This document shows positions 26,566 through 35,249 of a stretch of 53,620 nucleotides of DNA, piece by piece. Positions within the stretch are counted from its first letter, which is position 1; each line of letters opens with the position of its first letter. The notes beneath the pieces are model-generated. The model had not been told where the DNA came from, ran no database searches, and saw only the letters and a list, made by a program, of their open reading frames with translations. This DNA is from Azotobacter paspali (GTDB lineage Bacteria > Pseudomonadota > Gammaproteobacteria > Pseudomonadales > Pseudomonadaceae), in the NCBI RefSeq assembly GCF_042434745.1, contig NZ_JBHLSS010000050.1, one strand, 5' to 3'. The translations under genes and the position numbers were made by a program.

Positions 26566-27290
26566 GGCGGGCCCATGAGTTCGCGGGCGATGCCGAGGAG
26601 CCTGGCCTCGGCCTGCTCTTCCGGTACCCGAAGCGGCCCGGCGAGAATGCCCGCCAGCTCGCGGCGGCGGCCGGCGGACAGCCTGGCCTGGCGTTCGGCG
26701 AAAGCGAGCAGGGCGCGTCGCTCGTCCGCCTGCGGGGCGAAGTGCAGCGGCTGGGCGTCGATCTCGGGCAGGGAAGGCCGTGGCTGAGGTCGTTCCCAGT
26801 AGATCACCAGGGTGCCGGCGGCCAGGTCGCCCAGGCGCTTGAAGGTCGGGTGGGCGAGGCAACTGAGGATGCCCAAAGTGTAGCCGAACGGCAGCAGGTC
26901 GACGACGCGCAGCAGGTTGCGGGTCAGCGAGGCGGCCCAGCCGACCGGGGTGCCGTCGTCGTGCACCACTTGCAGGCCGAGTAGTTGCTTGCCGGGCGTG
27001 CAGCCCTGGTTGAGCACCTCGAAGAGCACCATGTACCACCAGGTGACGAGAAAGAACAGCAGGCTGGCCAGACCCATGCCCAACTCGCCGAACGGGCCGA
27101 AAGCCAGGAAGGCCAGCAGCAGGATCGCCCCGCGAATCGTCAAGTCGACGGCGAAGGCGAGGGCGCGCGGCACCAGGCCGGCCGGATGCAGCACGAGGTC
27201 GATGCCTTCCGGCGTTTCCACCAGGTGGCGGGTGTCCAGGAGCGGTTGCCGGAAGGTGTCGGCAGAAGGCTTGGCGAGAGGCGCGGGCAT
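26562..27290 (-). CDS. RDD-family membrane protein
   Basis: A 242-residue protein with an RDD domain: conserved Arg and Asp in PRALAFAVDL, then hydrophobic segments about 55-77 (GAILLLAFLAFGPFG), 80-100 (LASLLFFLVTWWYMVLFEV), and FGYTLGILSCL near 150, with the motif GCTPGKQLLGLQVV between helices 2 and 3. The last 70 residues are soluble and charged. RDD proteins may transport small ions or compatible solutes, but most are uncharacterised. ATG 27290 is the first start consistent with the domain. This is the first gene of the six-gene leftward operon and is divergent from sbcB. Confidence 0.85.
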   Translation of the reverse strand: MPAPLAKPSADTFRQPLLDTRHLVETPEGIDLVLHPAGLVPRALAFAVDLTIRGAILLLAFLAFGPFGELGMGLASLLFFLVTWWYMVLFEVLNQGCTPGKQLLGLQVVHDDGTPVGWAASLTRNLLRVVDLLPFGYTLGILSCLAHPTFKRLGDLAAGTLVIYWERPQPRPSLPEIDAQPLHFAPQADERRALLAFAERQARLSAGRRRELAGILAGPLRVPEEQAEARLLGIARELMGPP

Positions 27291-27408
27291 CGCTCTTCCG
27301 TGCTCGGGAAATCCCGATGCTAGCCAGCCTCCGGCCGCTAGGCAACCGCCCGGAGCCGTCCCGGTGCGGATGTTAGACTCGCGCCATTTCATCGATGGGA
27401 ATCCTCCT

Positions 27409-28839
27409 GTGACTTCCAGCATCTTCTGGTACGACTATGAAACCACCGGTATTAATCCACGTTGCGACCGTCCCCTGCAGGTGGCGGGGATACGCACCGA
27501 CGAAGCGCTCAACGAGATCGGGACGCCGTTGAACCTGTATTGCCGGCCGGCCGACGACATCCTGCCGCATCCGGCCGCCTGTCTGGTCACCGGCATCACC
27601 CCGCGGCTGCTCGCCGAGCGCGGGTTGTGCGAAGCCGAGTTCGTGACCCGCCTGCATGCCGAATTGGCTCTTCCCGGCACCTGTACGGCGGGCTACAACA
27701 GTCTTCGCTTCGACGACGAGATCAGCCGTTATGCTCTCTATCGCAACTTCTTCGATCCCTATGCCCGCGAGTGGCAGGCCGGTAACAGCCGCTGGGACCT
27801 GATCGACCTGCTGCGTACCGCCTATGCTTTGCGCCCCGAGGGCATCCACTGGCCACAGGAGGAGGGACGCGTTTCTCTGCGCCTGGAGCGGCTCACCGCG
27901 GCCAACGGGATCGAGCATGGCCAGGCCCACGACGCCCTGGCCGACGTGCGTGCGACCATCGCCCTGGCCCGGCTGCTACGCGAGCGTCAGCCGAAGCTGT
28001 ACGGCTACCTCTACCAGTTGCGCAGCAAGCAGCGGGTGCTGGACCAGATCAGGCTGCTGCGTCCTCTGGTGCACGTCTCCGGGCGTTTCGCCGCTGAGCG
28101 CGGCTACTTGGCGGTGGTTCTGCCGCTGGCCTGGCATCCGTCCAATCGCAATGCCCTGATCGTCTACGACCTGCAAGTTGATCCTTCGCCGTTGCTCGAT
28201 CTCGACGCGGAAATTCTGCGTCGGCGTCTGTATATGCGCCGGGAAGAGCTGGCGGACAATGAGTCGCCGGTCCCCCTGAAACTTGTGCATATCAATCGTT
28301 GCCCGGTGTTGGCGCCCTTGTCGGTGTTGCGCGAAGAAGATATCGGTCGTCTACGGGTGGACATGGCAGAGTGCCAAAGGCGCGCGGAATTGTTGTGCGC
28401 GGCGCAGGGGCAGTGGCAGGAGAAACTGGCGCGGATTTATATGGGCGACGAATTCCCGGCCAGCGAAGACCCCGAGCAGCAATTGTATGATGGATTCTTC
28501 GGGGCGCGGGATCGGCGTCTTTGCGAGCAAGTGCGCCGAGCCGAGCCGGAAAGTCTGGGCAGGCAAAGCTGGGGATTCGACGATGAGCGTCTTCCCGAGT
28601 TGCTGTTCCGCTATCGGGCGCGCAATTTCCCGGAAACTTTGACGGCTGCCGAAAGGGAGTGTTGGCAGGAGTTCTGTCGGCGGCGTCTGAGTGATGCTGC
28701 CTGGGGAGCACCGTGCACACTGGAGGACTTCAATGTACAGCTGGAGCAACTGCTCGCGCAGGCCGACGACGAACATCGACCGATACTTGTGGCTTGGCGC
28801 GAATATGCGTGGCAGTTGCTCGAGCGCTATGCCGTGTGA
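27409..28839 (+). CDS. sbcB: Exodeoxyribonuclease I
   Basis: A 476-residue single-strand 3'-5' exonuclease used in recombination and mismatch repair. The DEDDh nuclease motifs are visible: YDYETTG at residues 7-13, the NSLRFDDE block near 100, and HDALADV near 173 with the histidine-aspartate pair. The SH3-like and helical C-terminal domains follow. The length equals the E. coli enzyme (475). I chose GTG 27409 (VTSSIFWYDYE), with GGGA at 27396-27399, over long upstream extensions. The order sbcB-mvaT-purU is that of P. aeruginosa. Confident. Confidence 0.95.
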   Translation: MTSSIFWYDYETTGINPRCDRPLQVAGIRTDEALNEIGTPLNLYCRPADDILPHPAACLVTGITPRLLAERGLCEAEFVTRLHAELALPGTCTAGYNSLRFDDEISRYALYRNFFDPYAREWQAGNSRWDLIDLLRTAYALRPEGIHWPQEEGRVSLRLERLTAANGIEHGQAHDALADVRATIALARLLRERQPKLYGYLYQLRSKQRVLDQIRLLRPLVHVSGRFAAERGYLAVVLPLAWHPSNRNALIVYDLQVDPSPLLDLDAEILRRRLYMRREELADNESPVPLKLVHINRCPVLAPLSVLREEDIGRLRVDMAECQRRAELLCAAQGQWQEKLARIYMGDEFPASEDPEQQLYDGFFGARDRRLCEQVRRAEPESLGRQSWGFDDERLPELLFRYRARNFPETLTAAERECWQEFCRRRLSDAAWGAPCTLEDFNVQLEQLLAQADDEHRPILVAWREYAWQLLERYAV

Positions 28840-28905
28840 AGCTGTTGGATTATTAAAGGAGCGCCGGCATCGCCGGTGTGTCTCCGATTCTCCGGCAATC
28901 TCCGA

Positions 28906-29286
28906 TCAATCGAGCAGAGTGGCCCAGGCCTCGACGACATCGGCACCGTACTGGGCTTTCCATTCCTTCAGGGTCTTGTGATTGCCCCCCTTGGTCTCGA
29001 TGGTTTCGCCGGTATAGGGATTCTTATATTGCTTGACCTTGCGGGCGCGCTTGACGGGCGCTGGCGCGGGTTTGGCACCACGGCCACTGCGCACGGGCTT
29101 GGCATCCGGGTCGAGCAGGGCGTTGATGTCCCGCAGGGACTTTTGATATTCCCCCATCAGCTTGCGCAATTTGCCCTCGAACTCCAGTTCCTTCTGCAGT
29201 TTGTCATCCTGGGAAAGATTCTTCAGGCGTTCCTGAAGCTCCTTGATGGCCTCTTCGGTGGCACGGTATTCATTGATTAGGGACAT
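28906..29286 (-). CDS. mvaT: H-NS-like xenogeneic silencer MvaT
   Basis: A 126-residue MvaT-family nucleoid protein. Residues 1-60 are a charged coiled coil for oligomerisation (SLINEYRATEEAIKELQERL start), followed by a basic linker (VRSGRGAKPAPAPVKRARKVK) and the C-terminal DNA-binding domain YKNPYTGETIETKGGNHKTL, whose R/K-G-N motif inserts in the minor groove of AT-rich DNA. It silences horizontally acquired and AT-rich genes in Pseudomonadaceae. ATG 29286 is certain from the conserved MSLINEYRATEE. It is convergent with sbcB; a short CCGGC-ATC-GCCGG hairpin at about 28865-28877 lies between the stop codons. Confidence 0.95.
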   Translation of the reverse strand: MSLINEYRATEEAIKELQERLKNLSQDDKLQKELEFEGKLRKLMGEYQKSLRDINALLDPDAKPVRSGRGAKPAPAPVKRARKVKQYKNPYTGETIETKGGNHKTLKEWKAQYGADVVEAWATLLD

Positions 29287-29801
29287 TTTACTTACCTTAA
29301 ACCCCGGAGGGGTGGTTAGACGAGTTCTGGGACAATGATAGTCAGGCATTCCCGGCAAGTAAATATGCCGAAAAACTTTGTGCGCAACTTTAGTTGCCGC
29401 TTTTCTCGCAGCCCGCAAAATTCACGGCGGAAATAGACGGGGTGGGATTTATGGGCCGCTAATACTTGGCTGGAATCGTCCCGACGGCGACTCCGGCCAT
29501 CGTGACGGTTAATGGATTCGCCGGCATGGCCTCCATGTCGCATCTCGGAAACACCAGTTCGCGGCCGGCCAATAAAAGGTGTTTGGAGAAGAGTTCCGGT
29601 GCGTTCTGTTTGATGCGCTTCTTCAATCCGCAACAGCGCGGCAATATCCCTCGTTTATCCGCTCGTGCAGTGCAATCCGGTGGCTGCGCGAAGTGTCGCG
29701 GGCGCTTGTCGGGCGATTTCCCCCTTCGTGCGTGGGTTACTGAAGTTTTTCGGTGCTGTGGCTAGAATGGTGCCTTCGCGAGTTCTGGAGTTGTTCCCAT
29801 C
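29287..29801. other. Intergenic region between divergent mvaT and purU
   Basis: About 515 bases without a supported gene. It is less GC-rich near mvaT, as expected for promoters and possibly an MvaT autoregulatory site. I see no strong hairpin or named operator. Confidence 0.4.
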
Positions 29802-30653
29802 ATGCGTACATTTCGGCTGGTGATCGCTTGTCCCGACCGGGTTGGCATCGTCGCCAAGGTCAGTAACTTCCTGGCCACCTATAACGGCTGGATCACCGAG
29901 GCGAGCCACCATTCGGATACTCAGAGCGGCTGGTTCTTCATGCGTCACGAAGTCCGCGCCGACTCTTTGCCGTTCGATCTCGAGGAGTTCCGCCATGCCT
30001 TCGCGCCGATCGCCCGGGAGTTCTCTATGAAGTGGCGGGTCAGCGACTCGAGCGAACTCAAGCGCGTGGTGCTGATGGCCAGCCGCGAATCGCACTGCCT
30101 GGCCGATCTGCTGCACCGCTGGCACAGCGGCGAATTGCCCTGCGAGATTCCCTGCGTGATCTCCAACCATGACGAACTGCGCAGCATGGTCGAGTGGCAC
30201 GGCATTCCTTATTGTCACGTGCCGGTCGATCCGCAGGACAAGGAACCGGCTTTCGCCGAGGTATCCCGGCTAATCCGGGAGCACGCCGCCGATACCGTGG
30301 TGCTGGCTCGCTACATGCAGATCCTGCCGCCGCAGTTGTGCCAGGAGTTCGCCATGCAGGTGATCAACATCCACCACAGCTTCCTGCCGTCCTTCGTCGG
30401 CGCCCGGCCCTATCACCAGGCCTCGCTGCGCGGTGTGAAGCTGATCGGCGCGACCTGCCACTACGTCACCGAGGAACTGGACGCCGGTCCGATCATCGAA
30501 CAGGACGTGGTGCGCATCAGCCACCGCGACAGCGTCGAGGACATGGTGCGCCTCGGCAAGGACGTGGAAAAGATGGTGCTCTCCCGCGGGTTGCGCCATC
30601 ACCTGGAAGACCGGGTGATGGTGCACGACAACCGCACGGTGGTGTTCGCCTGA
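29802..30653 (+). CDS. purU: Formyltetrahydrofolate deformylase
   Basis: A 283-residue PurU, which hydrolyses 10-formyltetrahydrofolate to formate and tetrahydrofolate and so balances the one-carbon pool and supplies formate for PurT. An N-terminal ACT domain (residues 1-85, FRLVIACPDRVGIVAKVSNFL) is followed by a formyltransferase domain with the catalytic Asn-His-Asp set in INIHHSFLPSF and EELDAGPIIEQD. The length is standard. ATG 29802 is the family start. It lies next to mvaT, as in Pseudomonas, and is followed by the pca cluster, which is on the same strand 136 bases on. Confidence 0.95.
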   Translation: MRTFRLVIACPDRVGIVAKVSNFLATYNGWITEASHHSDTQSGWFFMRHEVRADSLPFDLEEFRHAFAPIAREFSMKWRVSDSSELKRVVLMASRESHCLADLLHRWHSGELPCEIPCVISNHDELRSMVEWHGIPYCHVPVDPQDKEPAFAEVSRLIREHAADTVVLARYMQILPPQLCQEFAMQVINIHHSFLPSFVGARPYHQASLRGVKLIGATCHYVTEELDAGPIIEQDVVRISHRDSVEDMVRLGKDVEKMVLSRGLRHHLEDRVMVHDNRTVVFA

Positions 30654-30789
30654 GGCATCGGCGTCGAACCACCGACGGCTAGCCGGCGGGTCGCGTCGAC
30701 GAAGCGCTTGGCGGGATTGTCGGCCTGGCGGACAATTTCCCGCTCAGCCGACGGAGACGCCCTCCGCCGGGCCGATTCCGGGAGCGTTC

Positions 30790-31722
30790 ATGCTCGTCGA
30801 CAACCGTATCAAGTTCCGACACCTGATCAGCTTTCTCGAGGTGACCCGTCAGCGCAGCTTCGCCAAGGCGGCGGACGCCCTGGCGGTGTCCCAGCCGGCG
30901 ATGTCCAAGACTCTCAAGGAACTGGAGGAGATCCTCGAGGCCCGGCTGTTCGAGCGCAGCAAGTCCGGCGTCTCCCTGACCCCGGCGGGAATCACTTTCC
31001 TGCGCTATGCCGGTCCTTGCGTGCAGGCCCTGCACGACGGCGTCAATACCCTGCGCGGCGACAGTCAGGCCGGCGGGGTGGTACGCGTCGGGGTGCTCTC
31101 GACGGTGGAGAGCCAGATGGTGCCCGAGGTGGTGCTGCGTCTGCACCGCAAGCACCCGGCGCTGGTGATCAGCGTCCTCACCGGCCTCAGCGCCTACCTG
31201 CTCGCGCAATTGCGGGTCGGCGAACTGGATCTAGTGGTGGGACGGATGACCGACAGTCCGGAGATCCGCGGGCTGACCTTCGAGCACCTTTACAGCGAGT
31301 CCATGGCGCTGGTGGTACGGCCCGGACATCCGTTGCTCGGCGCCGATCTCTCCAATCCGGCCCTGCTCGGCGACTATCCGCTGATCCTGCCGCTGGCCGG
31401 CACCACCATCCGTCAGTACGCCGAGAGCTTCTTCGTCCAGTGCGGCATTCCCCTGCCGGCGCAGCGCCTGGAAACCCTTTCGCCGGTGCTGAGCCGGCGT
31501 TATGCGCTATCCAGTGATGCGCTCTGGCTGGCGCCGCTGGATGCGGTGCGCCTGGACCTGCAGAACGGCGAACTGGTCGAGTTGGCGCTGGGCATGCGCG
31601 AGGCGGGCGGTTCGATCGGCTTCTGCTGGAACTCGGCGCTGGCATTGCCACTGGCCGCGCAATGGTTCTGCGATGAGCTGCGGGAGGTGGCCAGGGAGCT
31701 GAGCGGGGGCGCCGATGCATAA
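30790..31722 (+). CDS. pcaQ: LysR-type activator PcaQ
   Basis: A 310-residue LysR-family regulator. The winged helix spans residues about 8-65 (FRHLISFLEVTRQRSFAKAADALAVSQPAMSK region), followed by the effector domain. It resembles PcaQ, the activator that responds to beta-carboxymuconate and related intermediates and drives protocatechuate genes. It is encoded just before pcaHG in the same direction, and a dyad like the PcaQ operator overlaps its stop codon. ATG 30790 has GGGAG upstream. The identification combines context with sequence and is probable rather than certain. Confidence 0.85.
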   Translation: MLVDNRIKFRHLISFLEVTRQRSFAKAADALAVSQPAMSKTLKELEEILEARLFERSKSGVSLTPAGITFLRYAGPCVQALHDGVNTLRGDSQAGGVVRVGVLSTVESQMVPEVVLRLHRKHPALVISVLTGLSAYLLAQLRVGELDLVVGRMTDSPEIRGLTFEHLYSESMALVVRPGHPLLGADLSNPALLGDYPLILPLAGTTIRQYAESFFVQCGIPLPAQRLETLSPVLSRRYALSSDALWLAPLDAVRLDLQNGELVELALGMREAGGSIGFCWNSALALPLAAQWFCDELREVARELSGGADA

Positions 31723-31734
31723 CTTCATGGTTAT
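31719..31734. promoter_or_regulatory. PcaQ-like operator before pcaH
   Basis: ATAACTTCATGGTTAT is an imperfect dyad, ATAACT-N4-GGTTAT, close to the ATAACC-N4-GGTTAA site known for PcaQ in rhizobia. It overlaps the pcaQ stop codon and lies 114 bases before the pcaH start, a normal place for a LysR activator site. Confidence 0.6.
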
Positions 31735-31847
31735 GTTTGTAAGTGTTCTTTTCAATTTTCATCGGACCGGGGCAGTGTGACACTTTGCCTCGCATAGCCG
31801 CTTTGCGGTTCCAGCGACTCCACAATCCCAACAACAAGGAGCCTGAG

Positions 31848-32567
31848 ATGTCCGCGCTCGATACCCGCCGTTTCGTCGCCCGCGATCGGAATTGGCAGCC
31901 GAAAGGTTATACTCCGGATTACAAGGCCACCATCGCCCGCTCGCCGAGCCAGGCGCTGGTCAGCATCCCGCAGTCCCTCTCGGAAACCACCGGTCCCGAC
32001 TTCAGCCATCTGAAGCTGGGCAAGTACGACAACGACCTGCTGCTCAACTTCAACCATGGCGGCCTGCCGGTCGGCGAGCGCGTCATCATGTGCGGCCGGG
32101 TGGTCGACCAGTACGGCAAGCCGGTTCCGCACACCTTGGTGGAAATGTGGCAGGCCAACGCCGGCGGTCGTTACCGCCACAAGAACGACAGCTACTTGGC
32201 GCCGCTGGACCCCAACTTCGGCGGGGTCGGCCGCACCCTGACCGACGCCGACGGCTACTACTACTTCCGCAACATCAAGCCGGGCCCCTACCCGTGGCGC
32301 AACGGCCCCAACGAGTGGCGCCCGTCGCACATCCACGTATCCATCAGCGGCCCGTCGATCGCCACCAAGCTGATCACCCAGATGTACTTCGAGGGTGACC
32401 CGCTGTTTTCAAAGTGCCCGATCATCCGCGCCATTGCCAACCCGGTCGCCGCCGAGACCCTGATCGGCCGTCTGGACCTGAGCAGCAACGTGCCGATGGA
32501 TTGCCTGGCGTACCGCTTTAATATCGTGCTGCGCGGTCAGCGCCACACCCGTTTCGAGAACCAGTGA
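31848..32567 (+). CDS. pcaH: Protocatechuate 3,4-dioxygenase beta subunit
   Basis: The 239-residue beta subunit of protocatechuate 3,4-dioxygenase, which carries the catalytic non-haem Fe(III) and cleaves protocatechuate between its hydroxyls to beta-carboxy-cis,cis-muconate. The iron ligands can be placed: Tyr109 (GRYRHKN), Tyr148 (GPYPW), His161 and His163 (SHIHV), counting the initiator Met. This equals 408, 447, 460 and 462 in P. putida numbering. The length equals the P. putida subunit. ATG 31848 has AAGGAG seven or so bases before it. It is followed by pcaG after 13 bases. Confidence 0.97.
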   Translation: MSALDTRRFVARDRNWQPKGYTPDYKATIARSPSQALVSIPQSLSETTGPDFSHLKLGKYDNDLLLNFNHGGLPVGERVIMCGRVVDQYGKPVPHTLVEMWQANAGGRYRHKNDSYLAPLDPNFGGVGRTLTDADGYYYFRNIKPGPYPWRNGPNEWRPSHIHVSISGPSIATKLITQMYFEGDPLFSKCPIIRAIANPVAAETLIGRLDLSSNVPMDCLAYRFNIVLRGQRHTRFENQ

Positions 32568-32580
32568 GAAGGAGCCGACC

Positions 32581-33186
32581 ATGAATTACGAACTGCTGCC
32601 GGAAACCCCCTCGCAGACCGCTGGCCCCTACGTGCACATCGGCCTGGCCGGCGGCGCCGCCGGCAACCCGACCCGCGAACAGGAAATCTGCAACGAGATG
32701 GCCAAGGACGATGCGCCGGGCGAGCACATCATCCTGATCGGCAAGGTCGTCGACGGCAACGGCCACCTGATCCGCGACTCCTACCTGGAGCTCTGGCAGG
32801 CCAACCACGAGGGCGTCTACGACACCGTCTATGACCTGGAGAAGTCGTTCAACGGTTTCGCCCGCACCGCGACCACTTTCGACGCCGGCGAGTGGACGGT
32901 GAAGACCGTCAAGCCGGGAGTGGTGAAGAACGCCGTCGGCAAGCCGATGGCGCCGCACATCAGCGTGTCGCTGTTCGCCTGCGGCATCAATATCCACCTG
33001 CAGACCCGCATCTACTTCGACGACGAGGTCGAGGCCAACGCCGCCGATCCGGTGCTGAACCTGATCGAGCAGCCGGAACGCCGCAAGACCCTGATCGCCA
33101 AGCGCTGCGAGGTGGACGGCAAGACCGCCTACCGCTTCGACATTCGCGTGCAGGGCGAAGGGGAAACGGTGTTCTTTGACTTCTGA
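32581..33186 (+). CDS. pcaG: Protocatechuate 3,4-dioxygenase alpha subunit
   Basis: The 201-residue alpha subunit, a homologue of PcaH that lacks the iron ligands but completes the active site and the alpha-beta protomer. The N-terminus ELLPETPSQTAGPYVHIGL is characteristic, as are LELWQANHEG and GRTA/TTFD-type loop residues. ATG 32581 follows GAGAAGGAG by eight bases. It forms an operon with pcaH, and the next gene (zapE-like) starts only five bases after its stop. Confidence 0.96.
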   Translation: MNYELLPETPSQTAGPYVHIGLAGGAAGNPTREQEICNEMAKDDAPGEHIILIGKVVDGNGHLIRDSYLELWQANHEGVYDTVYDLEKSFNGFARTATTFDAGEWTVKTVKPGVVKNAVGKPMAPHISVSLFACGINIHLQTRIYFDDEVEANAADPVLNLIEQPERRKTLIAKRCEVDGKTAYRFDIRVQGEGETVFFDF

Positions 33187-33190
33187 GGTC

Positions 33191-34273
33191 ATGCCCTGGA
33201 CGGCGCCCGCTCAGGCGGTGCGCCGGCACTTCGCACAGCGACTGGCGGCGTCCGGCTTTCAAGCCGACGCCGCGCAGTCGTTCGCGCTCGATGCGCTGGC
33301 GGACTGGCTGGAAACATTGCCGGGCGGCAGGCGCGGCTGGTTGCGCCGGTCCGCCGGCGGCTTCTATCTGTGGGGCGGGGTAGGGCGCGGCAAGAGCTTC
33401 GTCATGGACTGCTTCTTTCAAGGCGTGCCGCTGGCGGCCAAGCGCCGGGTGCATTTCCACGCCTTCCTGCAGGAGTTGCAGGTACGTCTGCTCGCCCATG
33501 CCGGGCAGCCCGATCCGCTGGCGCGGGTCGCCGCGGAACTGGCCGGCGAAGTGCGTCTGCTCTGCTTCGACGAGTTCCACGTGCACGACATCGGCGACGC
33601 CATCCTCCTCGGTCGTCTGCTCGAAGCCCTACTGCGGGCGCGGGTCGGCGTGGTGGTCACCTCCAACTACGCGCCGGCATCGCTGTGCCCGAACCCGCTG
33701 CATCACGAGCGTTTCAAGCCGTTCATCCGCGTGCTCGAAAGGCACATGCGCATCGTCGAACTGGACGGCGGCGTCGACTACCGCTCCCGTGGCGGCCGCG
33801 ACTGGGGCCAATATCGCTGGCCGGAGTCGCCGCAGAGCCTGCTGGACTGGCGGCGCGAGCTGGGCCTGGGCGTGCCGGCGGCACCGCTCCAGGTCAACCG
33901 GTTGAGCCTGGCGCCGCTCGGTCAGGATGCACGCAGCCTCTGGCTGGACTTCGCCGCGCTGTTCCCGGTGCCGTCCTCGACCCGCGACTATCTCTGGCTC
34001 TGCGAACGCTTCGAGCGCATCGCCATCAGCGGCCTGCCTTGCCTGGACCGGCATTCGCCGGACGTCCTGCAGCGCTTTTTGAATTTCGTCGACATCGCCT
34101 ACGACGCCGGCACGGAGCTGCTCCTGAGCAGTTGGGCGAGCCTGGACGAGCTGTGCCGCGAACGGCCGCACGAGGACTTCGCGCGCACCCGTAGCCGCCT
34201 AGCCCAGCTCCGCCCGCAGGCCCTGGGCGACCACGGGATGCTCAATTGTGATCGGCCGGCCGCCGGTCGATAA
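33191..34273 (+). CDS. AFG1/ZapE-like ATPase inside the pca cluster
   Basis: A 360-residue AFG1-family P-loop ATPase. Walker A is WGGVGRGKS (residues about 61-69), Walker B LLCFDEFHVHDIGDA (about 124-138), and further family blocks are VVVTSNYAPASLCPNPLHHERFKPFI and SWASLDELC. E. coli ZapE is a cell-division ATPase and the mitochondrial homologue handles misassembled proteins. It starts five bases after pcaG (ATG 33191; a TTG at 33176 overlapping pcaG is an alternative) and so should be co-expressed with the dioxygenase. That location is unusual. It may be a paralogue with a role in PcaHG assembly, which is only inference. Confidence 0.85.
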   Translation: MPWTAPAQAVRRHFAQRLAASGFQADAAQSFALDALADWLETLPGGRRGWLRRSAGGFYLWGGVGRGKSFVMDCFFQGVPLAAKRRVHFHAFLQELQVRLLAHAGQPDPLARVAAELAGEVRLLCFDEFHVHDIGDAILLGRLLEALLRARVGVVVTSNYAPASLCPNPLHHERFKPFIRVLERHMRIVELDGGVDYRSRGGRDWGQYRWPESPQSLLDWRRELGLGVPAAPLQVNRLSLAPLGQDARSLWLDFAALFPVPSSTRDYLWLCERFERIAISGLPCLDRHSPDVLQRFLNFVDIAYDAGTELLLSSWASLDELCRERPHEDFARTRSRLAQLRPQALGDHGMLNCDRPAAGR

Positions 34274-34279
34274 TCGAGC
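34265..34279. promoter_or_regulatory. PcaR-like box before pcaR
   Basis: GGTCGATAATCGAGC resembles the PcaR site known from the P. putida pcaIJ promoter (GTTCGATAATCGCAC form). It overlaps the zapE-like stop codon and lies about 58 bases before pcaR, so autoregulation is likely. Confidence 0.55.
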
Positions 34280-34336
34280 ATTTCGAATTCGCCGCCCATG
34301 CCATGGCTCTGGGGGCGAGCCAGTCAAGGAGACCCC

Positions 34337-35176
34337 GTGAGTGAGTCGCGTCAGGCCGTGCCCACCCTTGCGCCGCCGCCCTATATTTCCCCCGCCAAGC
34401 GCATCGAGGCCCTGAGCGGCGATCCGAATTTCATGACTTCCCTGGCCCGCGGCTTGGCGGTGATCGGCGCCTTCCAGGAGCGCAAGCGCCACCTGACCAT
34501 CGCCCAGATCAGCCACCGTACCGAGATTCCGCGCGCCGCCGTGCGCCGTTGTCTGCATACCCTGATGAAGCTCGGTTTCGCCACCACCGACGGGCGTACC
34601 TATTCGCTGACTCCCAAGGTGCTGACCCTCGGCCACGCCTACCTGTCCTCCACGCCGCTGGCGGTGTCCGCGCAGCCCTATCTCGACCGCATCAGCGAGC
34701 AACTGCACGAGGCCTGCAACCTGGCCACCCTGGAAGGCGAGGAGGTGCTCTACATCGCTCGCTCGGCGATACCGCAACGGCTGATCTCGGTCGATCTCAG
34801 TGTCGGCAGCCGGCTGCCGGCCTACTGCACCTCGATGGGCCGCGTGCTGCTCGCCGCGCTGGACGACGTCAGCCTGCAGGAATACTTGGAACACGCCGAC
34901 CTGCTGGCCAAGACCAGCCGCACCCTGCACAGCCGCGAGGCACTCTGGGAGTGCCTGCAGCAGGTGCGCCGGCAGGGCTGGTGCATCGTCGACCAGGAAC
35001 TGGAGCAGGGCCTGCGCTCGCTGGCGGTGCCGGTCCAGGATTCCTCGGGACGGGTACTGGCGGCGATGAACGTCAGCACCCACGCCGGGCACGTGACCAT
35101 CGCCGAGCTGGAAAAGCGCTACCTGCCGATCATGCTGGCGGCCAGCCGCGACCTGAGCGCCCAGTTGTTCGCCTGA
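34337..35176 (+). CDS. pcaR: IclR-type regulator PcaR
   Basis: A 279-residue IclR-family regulator that responds to beta-ketoadipate and activates the pca genes. A winged helix lies at about residues 35-95 (TSLARGLAVIGAFQERKRHL, IAQISHRTEIPRAAVRRCL) and the effector domain follows, with LISVDLSVGSRLPAYCTSMGR, which is nearly identical to what I know of P. putida PcaR. The GTG at 34337 (VSESRQAVP) has AAGGAG eight bases upstream and is preferred over an upstream ATG. PcaR-like boxes precede this gene and pcaI. Confidence 0.94.
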   Translation: MSESRQAVPTLAPPPYISPAKRIEALSGDPNFMTSLARGLAVIGAFQERKRHLTIAQISHRTEIPRAAVRRCLHTLMKLGFATTDGRTYSLTPKVLTLGHAYLSSTPLAVSAQPYLDRISEQLHEACNLATLEGEEVLYIARSAIPQRLISVDLSVGSRLPAYCTSMGRVLLAALDDVSLQEYLEHADLLAKTSRTLHSREALWECLQQVRRQGWCIVDQELEQGLRSLAVPVQDSSGRVLAAMNVSTHAGHVTIAELEKRYLPIMLAASRDLSAQLFA

Positions 35177-35249
35177 TCCGGCGGCGGGACACGGGCCCAT
35201 GCCCCGCCGCCGGCGTCTTTCCACTCGCTCGATAGTCTTCTTACAATGC

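Noticed and set aside
25588..27345. A 585-codon frame covering the SpoIIM-like gene and extending into the RDD gene
   Set aside because: The extension is out of frame with RDD and proline/arginine-rich; the true start MKQNSFEHRHQ at 26565 overlaps the RDD stop.
26917..27408. Long N-terminal extension of the sbcB frame
   Set aside because: The extra residues are antisense to the RDD gene; exonuclease I normally starts just before the DYET motif, giving 476 residues.
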